From Spinactinospora alkalitolerans (GTDB taxonomy: Bacteria > Actinomycetota > Actinomycetes > Streptosporangiales > Streptosporangiaceae): 64,000 nucleotides of DNA. A program made the translations under genes and the position numbers. Every line of letters begins with the position of its first letter. The stretch's first letter is position 1. The stretch lies in the NCBI RefSeq assembly GCF_013408795.1, contig NZ_JACCCC010000001.1:5084001-5148000 (forward strand). Reading direction: 5' to 3'. Of this stretch, positions 46,813-55,501 are shown piece by piece. The notes beneath the pieces were generated by a model that worked only from the letters and a program-made list of their open reading frames with translations, was not told the origin of the DNA and ran no database searches.

Positions 46813-47651
46813 CTATGCCTCGCCCACATGACCGGCCTTCCTCCAGACCGGATACCCACCCTGTTGAATCCCTGATTCCGGGAGCGCTGGAGCCTTCTCC
46901 TCGAACCGTCCCTGTTGTCCCCACTGCTTGACCAGCCGTCCCCAGCGGTCCTTGCGGTTGAAGCGGGCGGCGATCTCCTTGCCGCTGGGCAGTGAACCGT
47001 CATCGCGCCGGTTGTCCAGCGCCCACCGCCACGCCTCCACCTGGATCCTCGGTACGGCCTCGGACAGGTCCCCGGCAGCGGCGTCGACCCTCTCCCTGCC
47101 GTCACTCGGTGCTTCAACCACCCGCAGCCTGGAGCGCCGCTGCTCTCCGCCGAATACGGCACCATCCTCCATGTCGTCGGCGCGGACAGGCTCGGGCTCG
47201 GCTATCGGGCCGATCGGTCCAGGCTGCTCACCGCCTGCGATCGCAGTGCGTACGCCACGGGCACTCGCCCGGAACTCGCGCATCAGCAGTTCGTAGGCGC
47301 CCATCAGCGCGAAGCTCGGCCAGGCGTGGATCACCCGCGGCCACAGGGTGGGGTCGGCGACCGCGACGTTGGCGGCCAGTGACGCGGCGCTGCCCAGGAC
47401 CAGCAGGGTCCACGGCAGGACCCCGCCGCGGCGGCCGTGGCGGGCGTCGGTGAGCAGCGCCATGGAGGAGGCGATAATCATGCCGTCTCGACCGACAGCG
47501 GGAACAGCGCCGCGCGCCAGGGCGGCTCGCCGTGGCGCTGGGCCAATTCGTACATGTGCGAGTAGGAGACCACGGCCGCGATGGCGGCCAGCATGAGCAC
47601 GGCGGTGATGGTGGTCCAGCGGGACCAGCGAGAGGCTTCCATCCCGATCAC
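46813..47651 (-). pseudogene. DUF2637 protein of an integrative element, frameshifted
   Basis: Two frames make one protein. The 5' part (GTG 47651 or ATG 47642, MEASRWSRWTTITAVLMLAA) runs to RAALFPLSV. A two-base GA duplication near 47485 shifts it. The rest reads DGMIIASSMALLTDARHGRR, WTLLVLGSAASLAANVAVAD and WPSFALMGAYELLMREFR, then a long hydrophilic C-domain ending RKAGHVGEA. DUF2637 membrane proteins are typical of actinobacterial integrative elements, where they may act in transfer or spread. A 62-bp piece of this gene recurs at 59212. Confidence 0.75.
47303..47364. repeat. 62-bp segment repeated at 59212 (copy 1)
   Basis: This part of the DUF2637 coding region (encoding around NVAVADPTLWPRVIHAWPSF) matches 59212-59273 in direct orientation with 6 differences in 62 bases. 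The second copy is an isolated fragment. Confidence 0.75.
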
Positions 47652-47747
47652 CGCCCGTCCTCGGACGGGCGGACGCCCCGGCCGCAGGCCGGGAGCTCCA
47701 CGCGTTCCTCGATGACGAGCTGGCCCGCGTTCCCATCTGCGTGGCAC

Positions 47748-47762
47748 CCTGCAGGGGGCACC
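47748..47762 (+). repeat. 15-bp copy of the tRNA-Arg 3' end (candidate att)
   Basis: CCTGCAGGGGGCACC, identical to 20424-20438 and in the same orientation, lies 190 bp from the 3' end of the integrase pseudogene. It is flanked by GTGGCA and CAGAGG rather than by more tRNA sequence. Confidence 0.45.
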
Positions 47763-47776
47763 CAGAGGACAGCAGC

Positions 47777-47820
47777 GAAAACCCCGGTGGACCAGGCGAT
47801 ACGCCAGGTTCCGGGGTTTC
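47777..47820. terminator. Hairpin next to the integrase
   Basis: GAAAACCCCGG and CCGGGGTTTC form a stem with an inner AGGCG/CGCC pair. It ends in a T-rich direction on the plus strand and an A-rich one on the minus strand. The rest of 47652-47952 shows no gene. Confidence 0.5.
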
Positions 47821-47952
47821 TTCATGTGTGCAGCCGTGCGTCACCGAGAGCGGCCCGTTGCGGGGGTTCCCGGAATATACGCGGAATGCCCCCGAACCAC
47901 GTCCGGCCAGGTCAGCCGTTGAAAAAGCCCCGGCGTCGGCCGGGGCTGCACA

Positions 47953-49014
47953 CTACTTCAGTTCGTCGTCTATCCGCCCGAACCAGCGGTCGTCGTCGCC
48001 GTCGAGGCAATGGGCGTAGACCCGGTAGAGGACCTCCACACTGTGCCCCGCCCACTCCGCGACGAGCGCCGGAGGAGTGCCCGCGTTGAGCCGCAGCGAC
48101 ACCCCCGCGTGCCGGAAGTCGTACGGAGTCGCCGCGAGCGGTGAGGCCGCCTGCTCTCCGGTGAACGCCTTCCCCCGCGCCACCTGCAGGACGCGCTACA
48201 GCGTCGAAGGCCGGTAGCGCCCGCCCCGGTAGGTGCGGAACAGCCGGCCGTTCGCATCGGCCCCGTACTCCTCGATGTGCCGACGCAGCAAGGCCACCAG
48301 GTCCGGAGGGACCGGCACCCGGCGCCGCGTGTTCAGTGGCCGCCCCTTGAGCCCCCGTTCCTCGTGCACCTCCCCGTCGTCCGTCCAGTCCTTACCGGCC
48401 GCTGAGTGCACGGTCTCGAAGTCCAGCACGCCCCATCCTTCTTCGGGCAGTTCGCAGGACTTCTCCTTCAAGGAGATCGCCTCCTGTGGCCGGAGCATGC
48501 CGTAGTACATGCACCCGAACAGCGCCACCAGCCGAGGCCCCTGCGTACGCCCGACCTGCCGAACGCCGTCGAGGAGCGTCCGCATCTGCTCTGAGTTGGC
48601 GACCCGCCGCCGGTCCACCTCGGTCACGACCGCCGGAGGCCTCCAGTCATCGGCCCCCTTGTCATCGAGCGGATTGGCCCGCAGCCGGTTCAGCCGAACC
48701 GCGTACTTCAACGCCGCCGAGAACGTCCGCCGACGACGGCGTTAGTACTCGGGAGCGGCAGGCTTTCCGTCCAGCTTCCGGGCACAGGCGTCCAGCGCCT
48801 TCGTGACCGTGCCGACCTCTTCGAGCGCGACGAGCGGCACCGAGTTGCGCGCCAGCCGGCGCAAAGCCGCATCGATCTCCGGAGGTTTCGGCTCATCGCG
48901 CCGGGTCACGTTGAAGGACCAGCGCCGCAGCGCCCGCCGCAACACCTCGGCATCGGGAGCGCCCCGCTTGTTCTTGGCAGGGACCACGGTGACCGCCACC
49001 AGCCCTTCGGCCAT
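47953..49014 (-). pseudogene. Tyrosine integrase with two nonsense codons and a missing 5' end
   Basis: The minus strand encodes an actinobacterial phage/AICE-type integrase in one frame with two stops. From ATG 49014 it reads MAEGLVAVTVVPAKNKRGAP to DGKPAAPEY, then TAA at 48742 (probably Tyr), RRRRRTFSAALKYAVRLNRL and the catalytic Arg in YYGMLRPQEAISL. It continues to RYRPSTL and TAG at 48196 (TGG expected), and then RVLQVARGKAF, DFRHAGVSLRLNAG, AEWAGHS and the catalytic YRVYAH. The expected N-terminal core-binding sequence is cut off 12 bp from the IS end at 49026. It cannot make a full enzyme. Confidence 0.82.
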
Positions 49015-49025
49015 GGAGACCCGTT

Positions 49026-49917
49026 TGAACCTCCCCGGGTTTGATCGAGACTCTCTAGCTTGAGAGGACCATCCCGATATGTCCCGAAAGTACCCTCAGG
49101 ACCTCAAGGACCGCGCTGTGCGGCTGGTCCTGGACACCGAGATCGCGCGCGTTCACGCCGACGACTACGGTGTCTACGGCGCGGTGAAGGTCTGGCGGGA
49201 GCTCAACCGGCAGGGCCAGAAGGTGGCGCGCTGCACCGTCGAGCGCCTCATGACCGAGACGGGCCTGCGCGGGGCGGTGCGGGGCACGCAGGTGCGCACC
49301 ACCGGGGCCGACCCGGCCGCGGAGCGGGCCGGGGACCTGGTGGAGCGCGGCTTCGTGGCCACCGCGCCCAACCGCACCCGGGTCGCTGACTTCACCCACG
49401 TACCCACCGATGCCGGCGTGGTCTATGTGGCCTTCGTCGTCGATACCTACTCCCGGGCGGCGGCGAGGTCCAAACAGGCGGTACTGGTGCTCTCGGCGCT
49501 GGAGACGGGCCTGTGGCGCCGTGACCGCCGCGGACACCCGGTGCGCCCGGGCGAGCCGGTCCACCACTCTGACGCCGGGTCGCAGTACAGCTCGTTCCTG
49601 TTCACCTCCCACCTGGCCAGCGAGCGCATCGCGGCCTCGATCGGCAGTGTCGGCGATGCCTACGACAACGCACTGATGGAATCAGCGATCGGGCTGTGCA
49701 AGACCGAGCTGATCACGCCCCGCCGCCCATGGAAGACCCTGGGCGAGGTCGAGCCGGCCACCGCCGAGTGGGCCGACCGGTACAACACCACCCGCCTGCA
49801 CGGCGAGATCGACCACGTCCCACCCGAGGAGTACGAGACCGCCTACTACGCCAAAACCCCCAAAAACCACACCTCACAACAAAGAACACGAGCCTCTAAC
49901 GAACCCGGGGAGGTTCA
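49026..49917 (+). mobile_element. IS3-family element, internally deleted
   Basis: The ends are inverted repeats: TGAACCTCCCCGGGTT at 49026 and its complement at 49902-49917, with symmetry continuing for about 28 bp at 80% or more. The 892-bp length is short for IS3 (about 1.2-1.3 kb). The left flank is a 5'-truncated integrase and the right flank a 5'-truncated pentapeptide-type gene. I see no matching target duplication, which suggests that one end was involved in a rearrangement. Confidence 0.78.
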
Positions 49918-50056
49918 TGTTCTTCAACCAAGCATGCTTCACCGGCAGCCGGGTGTTCTTCAACCAAGCGAACTTCAACGGCGGCGAGGTGGAGTCTCAC
50001 CACACGAAGTTCACCGGCGGCCAAATATTTCTCAACCAGGCGAAGTTTTCCGGTAG
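49079..50056 (+). pseudogene. IS3-family transposase, OrfA and OrfB joined by deletion
   Basis: The frame begins like OrfA (MSRKYPQDLKDRAVRLVLDT) and passes at once into OrfB (IARVHADDYGVYGAVKVWRE), so most of OrfA and the start of OrfB are missing. The DDE residues are present in RVADFTHVPT, VHHSDAGSQYSSF and DNALMESAIGLCKTELI. A further short gap follows VVDTYSRAAARSK, where the usual IVGW segment is absent. The frame leaves the element through the right repeat and ends at 50056. Transposition activity is unlikely. Confidence 0.78.
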
Positions 50057-50255
50057 CACGGTGGCCTTCACCGATGCAGTATTCGCCGACGGCCGGGTGG
50101 ACTTCGCGGGGGACCCGGACGCGACGCCGAAGCCGCGACCACCGGCATCGGGCACGTGTCCGGACGGATTGGCGGAGGCTGCGCCGAGTGTGGTGCGGTT
50201 GCCGCCGGAGTGGGAGCCTGCGAGCACCGAGTCCGCGGAGGGCTATCGTCGGTAA
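49917..50255 (+). pseudogene. C-terminal part of a pentapeptide-repeat-like protein
   Basis: Beginning at the IS edge, the frame MFFNQACFTGSRVFFNQANF continues NGGEVESHHTKFTGGQIFLN and DAVFADGRVDFAG. This is a five-residue periodic pattern with Phe at the central position, as in pentapeptide or related beta-helix proteins. A Pro-rich tail ends the protein. The 5' part has been removed by the IS, so the ATG inside the repeat end is probably not an original start. Confidence 0.5.
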
Positions 50256-50426
50256 GGTTTATCGGAACCCAGAAAACGGACATTTCGCCGCGCTTCAGCA
50301 GCAGGCTCTCAGCGCGGAATTCCGCTCTGGTGTCCCCCTGGCCCCGACTCCGCGGCTCACTGCAGCTCCAGAAACCGAGGGCCGTCTAGAACCGCTCGGG
50401 GACCCCGATGCGGGCGTTACCGGCGG

Positions 50427-53180
50427 TCAGCCCTCGCCATCCTCCCCGCGCAGCTCCGCCAGCAATTCCGCGGCGAGTCTCTGCTTGTCGACGTCGCCGA
50501 CCGCGGCGAACGCCTCGACCGCGCGCTCCAGCGCCTCCACAGCCTCCCCCACCCGTCCCTGGCCGGCCAGCAGGACGCCGAGGTTGAACAGGGCTTTGGT
50601 GTGTCCGGCGTCCACGGCCCGGCGGAAGTAGCCTTCGGCTTCTTGGGGGCGGTCCTGCGCGGCCAGCAGGACGCCGAGGTTGAGCAGGGCGTCGATGTGT
50701 CCGGCGTCGGCGGCCCGGCGGTACCAGGCCTCGGCTTCTTGAGAGCGGTCCTGCGCGGCCAGCAGGACGCCGAGGTTGAACAGGGCGCCGGTGTCGCCGG
50801 CGTCGGCGGCCCGGCGATACCGGGTCTCGGCCTCCCCCGCCCGCCCCTGGCCGGCCAGCAGGAGGCCGAGGTTGTTCAGGGCTTTGGTGTGTCCGGCGTC
50901 GGCGGCCCGGCGGTAGGCCTCCTCGGCCTCCCCCACCCGCCTCTGGCCGGCCAGCAGGACGCCGAGGTTGTTCAGGGCGCCAGTGTATCCGGCGTCGACG
51001 GCCCTGCGGAAGTAGCCCTCGGCTTCTTGGGGGCGGTCCTGCGCGGCCAGCAGGACGCCGAGGTTGAACAGGGCGTCGGTGTCGCCGGCGTCGACGGCCC
51101 GGCGGTAGGCCTCCTCGGCTTCTTGAGAGCGGTCCTGCGCGGCCAGCAGGACGCCGAGGTTGAACAGGGCTTTGGTGTGTCCGGCGTCGGCGGCCCGGCG
51201 GTACCAGGCCTCGGCTTCTTGGAGGCGGTCCTGCGCGGCCAGCAGGAGGCCGAGGTTGAGCAGGGCGTCGATGTCGCCGGCGTCGACGGCCCGGCGGTAC
51301 CAGGCCTCGGCTTCTTGAGAGCGGTCCTGCGCGGCCAGCAGGAGGCCGAGGTTGAACAGGGCTTTGGTGTGTCCGGCGTCGGCGGCCCGGCGGTACCAGG
51401 CCTCGGCCTCCCCCGCCCGCCCCTGGTCGGCGAGCAGGAGGCCGAGGTTGTTCAGGGCTTTGGTGTTGCCGGCGTCGACGGCCCGGCGGTAGGCCTCCTC
51501 GGCTTCTTGGGGGCGGTCCTGCTCGTCCAGCAGGAGGCCGAGGTTGAACAGGGCGCCGGTGTGTCCGGCGTCGACGGCCCGGCGGTACCAGGCCTCGGCT
51601 TGGTCGGGGTTGCCGCCCTCTTCGGCCCAGATGCCCATGAGGTTCATGGCGCGGGGGTGGCCGTCGCGGGCCAGGGGCTCGCAGACGGCCACAGCGGTGT
51701 CGCGGTGGCCGGCTTCGTCGGCGTTGTCGGCGATGGTGATGCGTTCGTCGTCGCCGGCGGCGCAGGCCAGGGCGGTCTGCCAGGTGGGGGCGGGGATGGG
51801 GGCGGTGGCGGCTTCGACGAGGTAGTCGAAGGCGCGCCAGCACTCCTGGTCTCCGTCGGCGGGCACCAGCAGGCTGCTCACCCCCAGCCGGACCTGCTGG
51901 GCCCAGTCCAGGGCATCGTCGAAAGGCTCGGGGCGCAGTGCGGCCGCCCCGGCCAGGTAGGGCCGGTGGGCCTGCTGCAGTATCTGACGGGTGAGGGCGG
52001 CGAGCAGGCCGGTACGGGCCAGGTCGACGGCGGCGGCGACCAGGGCGTGGCCGCGGGGATGACCGCCGCGGGTACTGGAGCGGCGGGCGTTGCGCCACTC
52101 GGCGAGCAGGTCGGGGCCGGCGGCCAGGTATTCGGCGATGCCGTGCACCCCGTGGCGGGCCACCGCCTCGTCCAACCGCTCATCCCCGACCGCAGCCGCC
52201 CGATCGGTCTCGCCTGCGGACCAGACCCGGTCGACTTCGACGGTGTCGAAGCACTTGAGCAGGGCGGCGGTGTCGTCCCGCTCGCTGCGCACCTCCAACC
52301 ACTCCTGGCCGGTGGTGGCCAGAGCGCCGGGACGGTAGGCATCGAGGAACTCCGAGCGCATCGTGGCCACCACGGCCGCACCGGCGCGTCTGAGCGCCTG
52401 CAGGGTGTCCTCGGTCAGCCCGATCCGGCCCAGGCCCAGGTAGCGGTGGAGGTCGTCCAGCCACACCACCACCCCGCCCTCCGGCAGCGGCGGCGCGGTG
52501 AGGCGGGCGGCCAGGGCATGCAGGTCGGTACTGGGGGAGGGGGCGATGAGGCGGCGGCCGGGCAGGGCGTTTTTGAGGGCCTGCAGGGCGGCGCGGGACT
52601 TGCCCGCGGTGGAGTCCCCGGCCACCAGCACCGGCCTGCCCCCGGACGCAGCCCGGGTGAGGTGCTGCTCCAGCTCGGCGTCGACGTCGCGGGCCACATA
52701 GGGCGGCAGCGCCGACCCGTCGGATCCGGGCCGGGCCGCATGCACTCCCAGCTCCCGCGGATCGGCCTGTCCCACACGCACCGCCGAAGCCACCCGGTCA
52801 AGAGCCCCGGGCGGTTGTTCGGCGGGCGGGAGCTGGTTGAACATCATGGTGTGGGCGGTGTAGGTGTCCCCGGTGTTGCCGCTGACCTGCTGCACCGGCC
52901 CGCCAACCTCCCTGGCCTGCACCGCCGAGCCGCTGACATCGCCCACCGAGTTGGCCACGCCTCCGGCCGGGACCTCAGCCGACGACGGCGTCGGCGGGGG
53001 CTGGGTTTGCGCTCGGGCCAGCACCAGCGCCAGAACCAGCGACGGCACCGCGGTGACGAACGAGCCCGCCCCGGCGATCCAGGACAGCTTCTCCAGACCC
53101 GGCAGGTAGTACAGCGCCACCGCCAGTCCCGCACACGCCGCGGCCGCCGAACCGCCGACCCACACCCACACCCACCGCAT
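50427..53180 (-). CDS. Membrane-anchored P-loop NTPase with TPR/Sel1-like repeat array
   Basis: A 917-residue protein of STAND-like layout. Two N-terminal membrane segments (AAAACAGLAVALYYLPGLEK, TAVPSLVLALVLARA) precede a Gly/Val/Gln-rich linker (GDVSGSAVQAREVGGPVQQV). A P-loop domain follows, with Walker A VLVAGDSTAGKSRAAL at about residue 210 and Walker B GVVVWLDDLHRYL near 265. Then comes a helical region with TMRSEF and EYLAAGPDLLAEW. Residues 525-876 form eleven 32-residue TPR units of the type AEAWYRRAxDAGxTxALFNL. Such proteins act as sensors in signalling, secretion or defence; the substrate is unknown. ATG 53180 (MRWVWVWVGG) is preferred over 53252. It sits between an IS and a lipoprotein relic. 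Confidence 0.8.
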   Translation of the reverse strand: MRWVWVWVGGSAAAACAGLAVALYYLPGLEKLSWIAGAGSFVTAVPSLVLALVLARAQTQPPPTPSSAEVPAGGVANSVGDVSGSAVQAREVGGPVQQVSGNTGDTYTAHTMMFNQLPPAEQPPGALDRVASAVRVGQADPRELGVHAARPGSDGSALPPYVARDVDAELEQHLTRAASGGRPVLVAGDSTAGKSRAALQALKNALPGRRLIAPSPSTDLHALAARLTAPPLPEGGVVVWLDDLHRYLGLGRIGLTEDTLQALRRAGAAVVATMRSEFLDAYRPGALATTGQEWLEVRSERDDTAALLKCFDTVEVDRVWSAGETDRAAAVGDERLDEAVARHGVHGIAEYLAAGPDLLAEWRNARRSSTRGGHPRGHALVAAAVDLARTGLLAALTRQILQQAHRPYLAGAAALRPEPFDDALDWAQQVRLGVSSLLVPADGDQECWRAFDYLVEAATAPIPAPTWQTALACAAGDDERITIADNADEAGHRDTAVAVCEPLARDGHPRAMNLMGIWAEEGGNPDQAEAWYRRAVDAGHTGALFNLGLLLDEQDRPQEAEEAYRRAVDAGNTKALNNLGLLLADQGRAGEAEAWYRRAADAGHTKALFNLGLLLAAQDRSQEAEAWYRRAVDAGDIDALLNLGLLLAAQDRLQEAEAWYRRAADAGHTKALFNLGVLLAAQDRSQEAEEAYRRAVDAGDTDALFNLGVLLAAQDRPQEAEGYFRRAVDAGYTGALNNLGVLLAGQRRVGEAEEAYRRAADAGHTKALNNLGLLLAGQGRAGEAETRYRRAADAGDTGALFNLGVLLAAQDRSQEAEAWYRRAADAGHIDALLNLGVLLAAQDRPQEAEGYFRRAVDAGHTKALFNLGVLLAGQGRVGEAVEALERAVEAFAAVGDVDKQRLAAELLAELRGEDGEG
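50553..51608. repeat. Eleven 96-bp tandem repeats inside the NTPase gene
   Basis: The 32-codon TPR unit recurs eleven times without gaps. Long blocks are identical at DNA level, for example GCGGTCCTGCGCGGCCAGCA in most units. Variation is confined mainly to a few codons in the DAGxTxAL segment and the unit borders. Confidence 0.9.
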
Positions 53181-53334
53181 GCACCGATTCTGGCGGAGAC
53201 CAGGACCAGCCCCGCACCCGCAGGCCACCCCGTGACCGCAACCGGTCCCCAAGGTTCTACCGGCGGAGGACGCGCACCGGTCGGGGCGCTAGGTCGGGCT
53301 GCGGCCGGACACCAGAACAGGGGGCCTCGTGGGC

Positions 53335-53994
53335 ATGCGTCGTGGTGGTGGTCTGCTGGTGGCCGGGCTGGTCCTGCTGGGGCCGCTGGCGGCCTGTAGC
53401 GGCGAGGACGACGGGCAGGCCGGACCGGCACCGTCCGGCCTCGCCTCCGCCGAGCGCCACCACGGTCGTGGGCGTCGCCTGGTGACCTCAGCGGAATCGG
53501 GGATGAGCCGTCCTATGTGTCCTATGAGGCGACGGTGAGCCTGGGCGAGCCGATGCGCGAGACAGGGGAGTGCGCCCTCACTCCACCGGCGGGGACCGGG
53601 ACGGTCCCGGTGACGATCACCTTGGTCGACACCAACGACGAAAGCAGGCAGGGTGTCCTGCACCGCGCGTCGCCGATTCACCTGGAGGCCGAACCGATGG
53701 GTGGGAACGGCCCGCTGCGCTGGTACACCACGGCACCGGAGGGGAGCGTCGTACTCCGTCCGTTCGGCGGCCAACGCGCCCGGCGATGGCGGGTTCGGCC
53801 GAAGCGTCGATGACATCGACCTCGGCCAGGCGTTCTCCAGCGGCTGGGAGTACCGGGAGACCATCGAAATCCGTGGCTACCTGACCGGCGTCCCGCTCGA
53901 CGACCCGTCCGGCCACGGCGTCGAAATCGCCTTCGCCGCGCCGGACTGGGACATCGTCGACGGCCACGCCGAATCGCTGCCCGTGCGGTTCTGA
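53335..53994 (+). pseudogene. Lipoprotein with at least two frameshifts
   Basis: The first frame gives MRRGGGLLVAGLVLLGPLAA followed by C-SGEDDG, a lipoprotein signal with lipobox LAAC. Near 53470 the coding potential moves to a second frame (SYEATVSLGEPMRETGECAL to GGNGPLRWYTTAPEG). Near 53742 it moves to a third (SYSVRSAANAPGDGGFGRSV, DDIDLGQAFSSGWEYRETIE), which ends HAESLPVRF at 53994. Together they would be a lipoprotein of about 210 residues with a beta-rich outer domain, of unknown role. No known family recognised. Confidence 0.6.
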
Positions 53995-54256
53995 CCGTCC
54001 CTCGACCTGCGCTTCTATATGCGACGTTAGCCAGCACTCCGGCCGGGAGGGCGTTCTCCCCGAGCGGTCCGAAACCCGGGAGGTAGCGCCGACCATAGCC
54101 GTACCAGAAGTACTGCTGGGGCGCATGCTCGGCGGGTACGCGTCCCAGGCGTGTTCCTCACTGGTCGGTTCTGGGACGGGGATTCAGTGGATTGGATGAT
54201 CCGGTCGAAGAAGGGGAAGGCGCTGGCCAGGGCGGCTTCATGAGCGCTCCTTGATG

Positions 54257-54580
54257 TCAGGGGTGTAGGTGTCGGATGAAACAACCGCGCACCTTTGCGC
54301 CGTAGATCCAGCTAGTCCGGTGAGGCCGCCATCCGTCGGAGGGGTGGTGCCAATCCTCCGGCTCGTCGTAGGTAAGACGATGCCGTGCTCGCGCTGGAGA
54401 TCGCGGGCACGGCTCAACGCGGGGGGGGGCGGCGGCGCGATGGGTCTGGCTGGCCTCGATGGCCATGTCACGCCACTGCGGGTGCTCGACGTCCAGTTCG
54501 TCCAGCAACATCTGCGCCGAGGCCAGGGTGACCACGCCGTGGCGGTCCTGCTCGACGTGCACGGCACGGGCGATGGCCAC
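54257..54580 (-). pseudogene. Unrecognised gene fragment with a G9/C9 run
   Basis: The frame begins MAIARAVHVEQDRHGVVTLA and continues SAQMLLDELDVEHPQWRDMA to EASQTH, which looks like real coding sequence. A run of nine G at about 54421 follows, after which the frame is Arg/Pro-rich, then TYDEPEDWHHPSDGWRPHRT and a stop. The pattern fits a gene shifted at the homopolymer. It has no family I recognise. The flanking 53995-54256 shows no gene. Confidence 0.35.
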
Positions 54581-54690
54581 CAGCCGGTCGGCGGACTTTC
54601 CCTGAGGGGTTCACATCGCGCGTGCTGCCACTGAGCACCTGGCCGTTGGCCGATGAACAAGGGGCTGGCGGCCCGGTGCCGCCGCGATAC

Positions 54691-54713
54691 GGACTGTACG
54701 GTCTGTACTGTCC
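54691..54713. promoter_or_regulatory. Phd/YefM-type operator relic
   Basis: GGACTGTACGGTCTGTACTG followed by TCC is a near-palindrome with two TGTAC cores. It lies 15 bp before the start of the Phd-like relic. Phd/YefM antitoxins typically bind TGTACA-like sites at this place. Confidence 0.45.
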
Positions 54714-54728
54714 GGCTAGGTTAGGGGC

Positions 54729-54880
54729 ATGACCGACGTGACGCTGCAGGATGCTCGGGCCAACCTGGGCCGTCTGCTCACCCGCACCGCCCACACCGGT
54801 GAAGCGGTGACCATCACCCGCGGCGGCCGTGGCGGGCGCCGGTGTGGTCGTCGCCGTAGATCCTCGGGTGAGTGTGCCGC
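54729..54880 (+). pseudogene. Phd/YefM antitoxin N-terminal relic
   Basis: The product begins MTDVTLQDARANLGRLLTRT and continues AHTGEAVTITRGGR, the full DNA-binding start of Phd/YefM antitoxins. A shift near 54825 moves the rest into another frame (GVVVAVDPRVSV). The acidic toxin-binding part and any toxin gene are missing; the next gene lies on the other strand. Promoter TAGGTT and the operator survive. Confidence 0.6.
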
Positions 54881-54883
54881 CGG

Positions 54884-55135
54884 TCAGGATCGCTCGATCT
54901 CGGACCGCAGGCGTCGGTACTCCCCTTGATCGATCTCACCGGCCGCGTAGCGCCGGTCGAGCTCTTGGCGCGCTGGAGTCCTGACGGCCTCTCCTCGCGC
55001 CGGGCCCGCGGACGAACCGTCGACCAGTTGTCGGATCAGCCAGATGATCCCCACCACGATCAGCACCAGCAAGGCCAAGCCGACCAGGCCCCACAGCACC
55101 ATCCAGAGCATGCCCATTCCCATGCCGTCCATCAC
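54884..55135 (-). CDS. SHOCT-domain single-pass membrane protein (copy 2)
   Basis: A paralogue of the gene at 42685: MDGMGMGMLWMVLWGLVGLA, one transmembrane helix ending VVGIIWLIRQL, then a linker and the SHOCT motif ARQELDRRYAAGEIDQGEYR. The two are about 70% alike, nearly identical in the first 25 residues, and share the GTG-ATG double start. No copy of the BlaI-like site is visible upstream of this one. Its role is unknown. Confidence 0.78.
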   Translation of the reverse strand: MMDGMGMGMLWMVLWGLVGLALLVLIVVGIIWLIRQLVDGSSAGPARGEAVRTPARQELDRRYAAGEIDQGEYRRLRSEIERS

Positions 55136-55501
55136 GGCGACCAACTCATTTCCTCGCGTGGCGTTTGCCTGCAAAGGGGCGCCGAATCATTCGCCCACCC
55201 CTGCGCTCCGTGATCTACCCGCCGACGCCACACCGCTCACCGGAATCCCGTAGTCGTTAAGGGAGGATCAGCGGCCTGACCTGGTCGAACCCGCCCATCG
55301 GTTACTGGCGGACACGGCATACGGCGCAGGATGCCCAGTGGGGCCGTCCGCACCGCGACCGCGAAGAGGGAAGCGGCGGCCTGGCCGGTGCCGAATAGGG
55401 CCAGGCGGCCGGTGCTGCTGGGAGCGGTGCGTATGGCCATGGCGGGACCGGGCAGGCGCAGCGGGATGCGGGGCCGAGGGCGGAACGTATGGTCGGCTTC
55501 T
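55136..55501. other. Gap before the mer regulator gene
   Basis: 366 bp between the SHOCT copy 2 start and the ArsR-type stop. One minus-strand frame (55237-55440, MAIRTAPSSTGRLALFGTGQ onwards) has a mildly hydrophobic start but no recognised family or clear ribosome-binding site. I treat it as non-coding or a relic. Confidence 0.3.

Noticed and set aside
50601-53399. A 932-residue plus-strand frame opposite the TPR NTPase gene
   Set aside because: It is the complement of the 96-bp repeats and shows no domain, while the minus strand has clear P-loop and TPR motifs.
54027-54284. 85-residue minus-strand frame in the gap left of the Phd relic
   Set aside because: Composition is Arg/Pro/Ser-rich without ribosome-binding site or family features.
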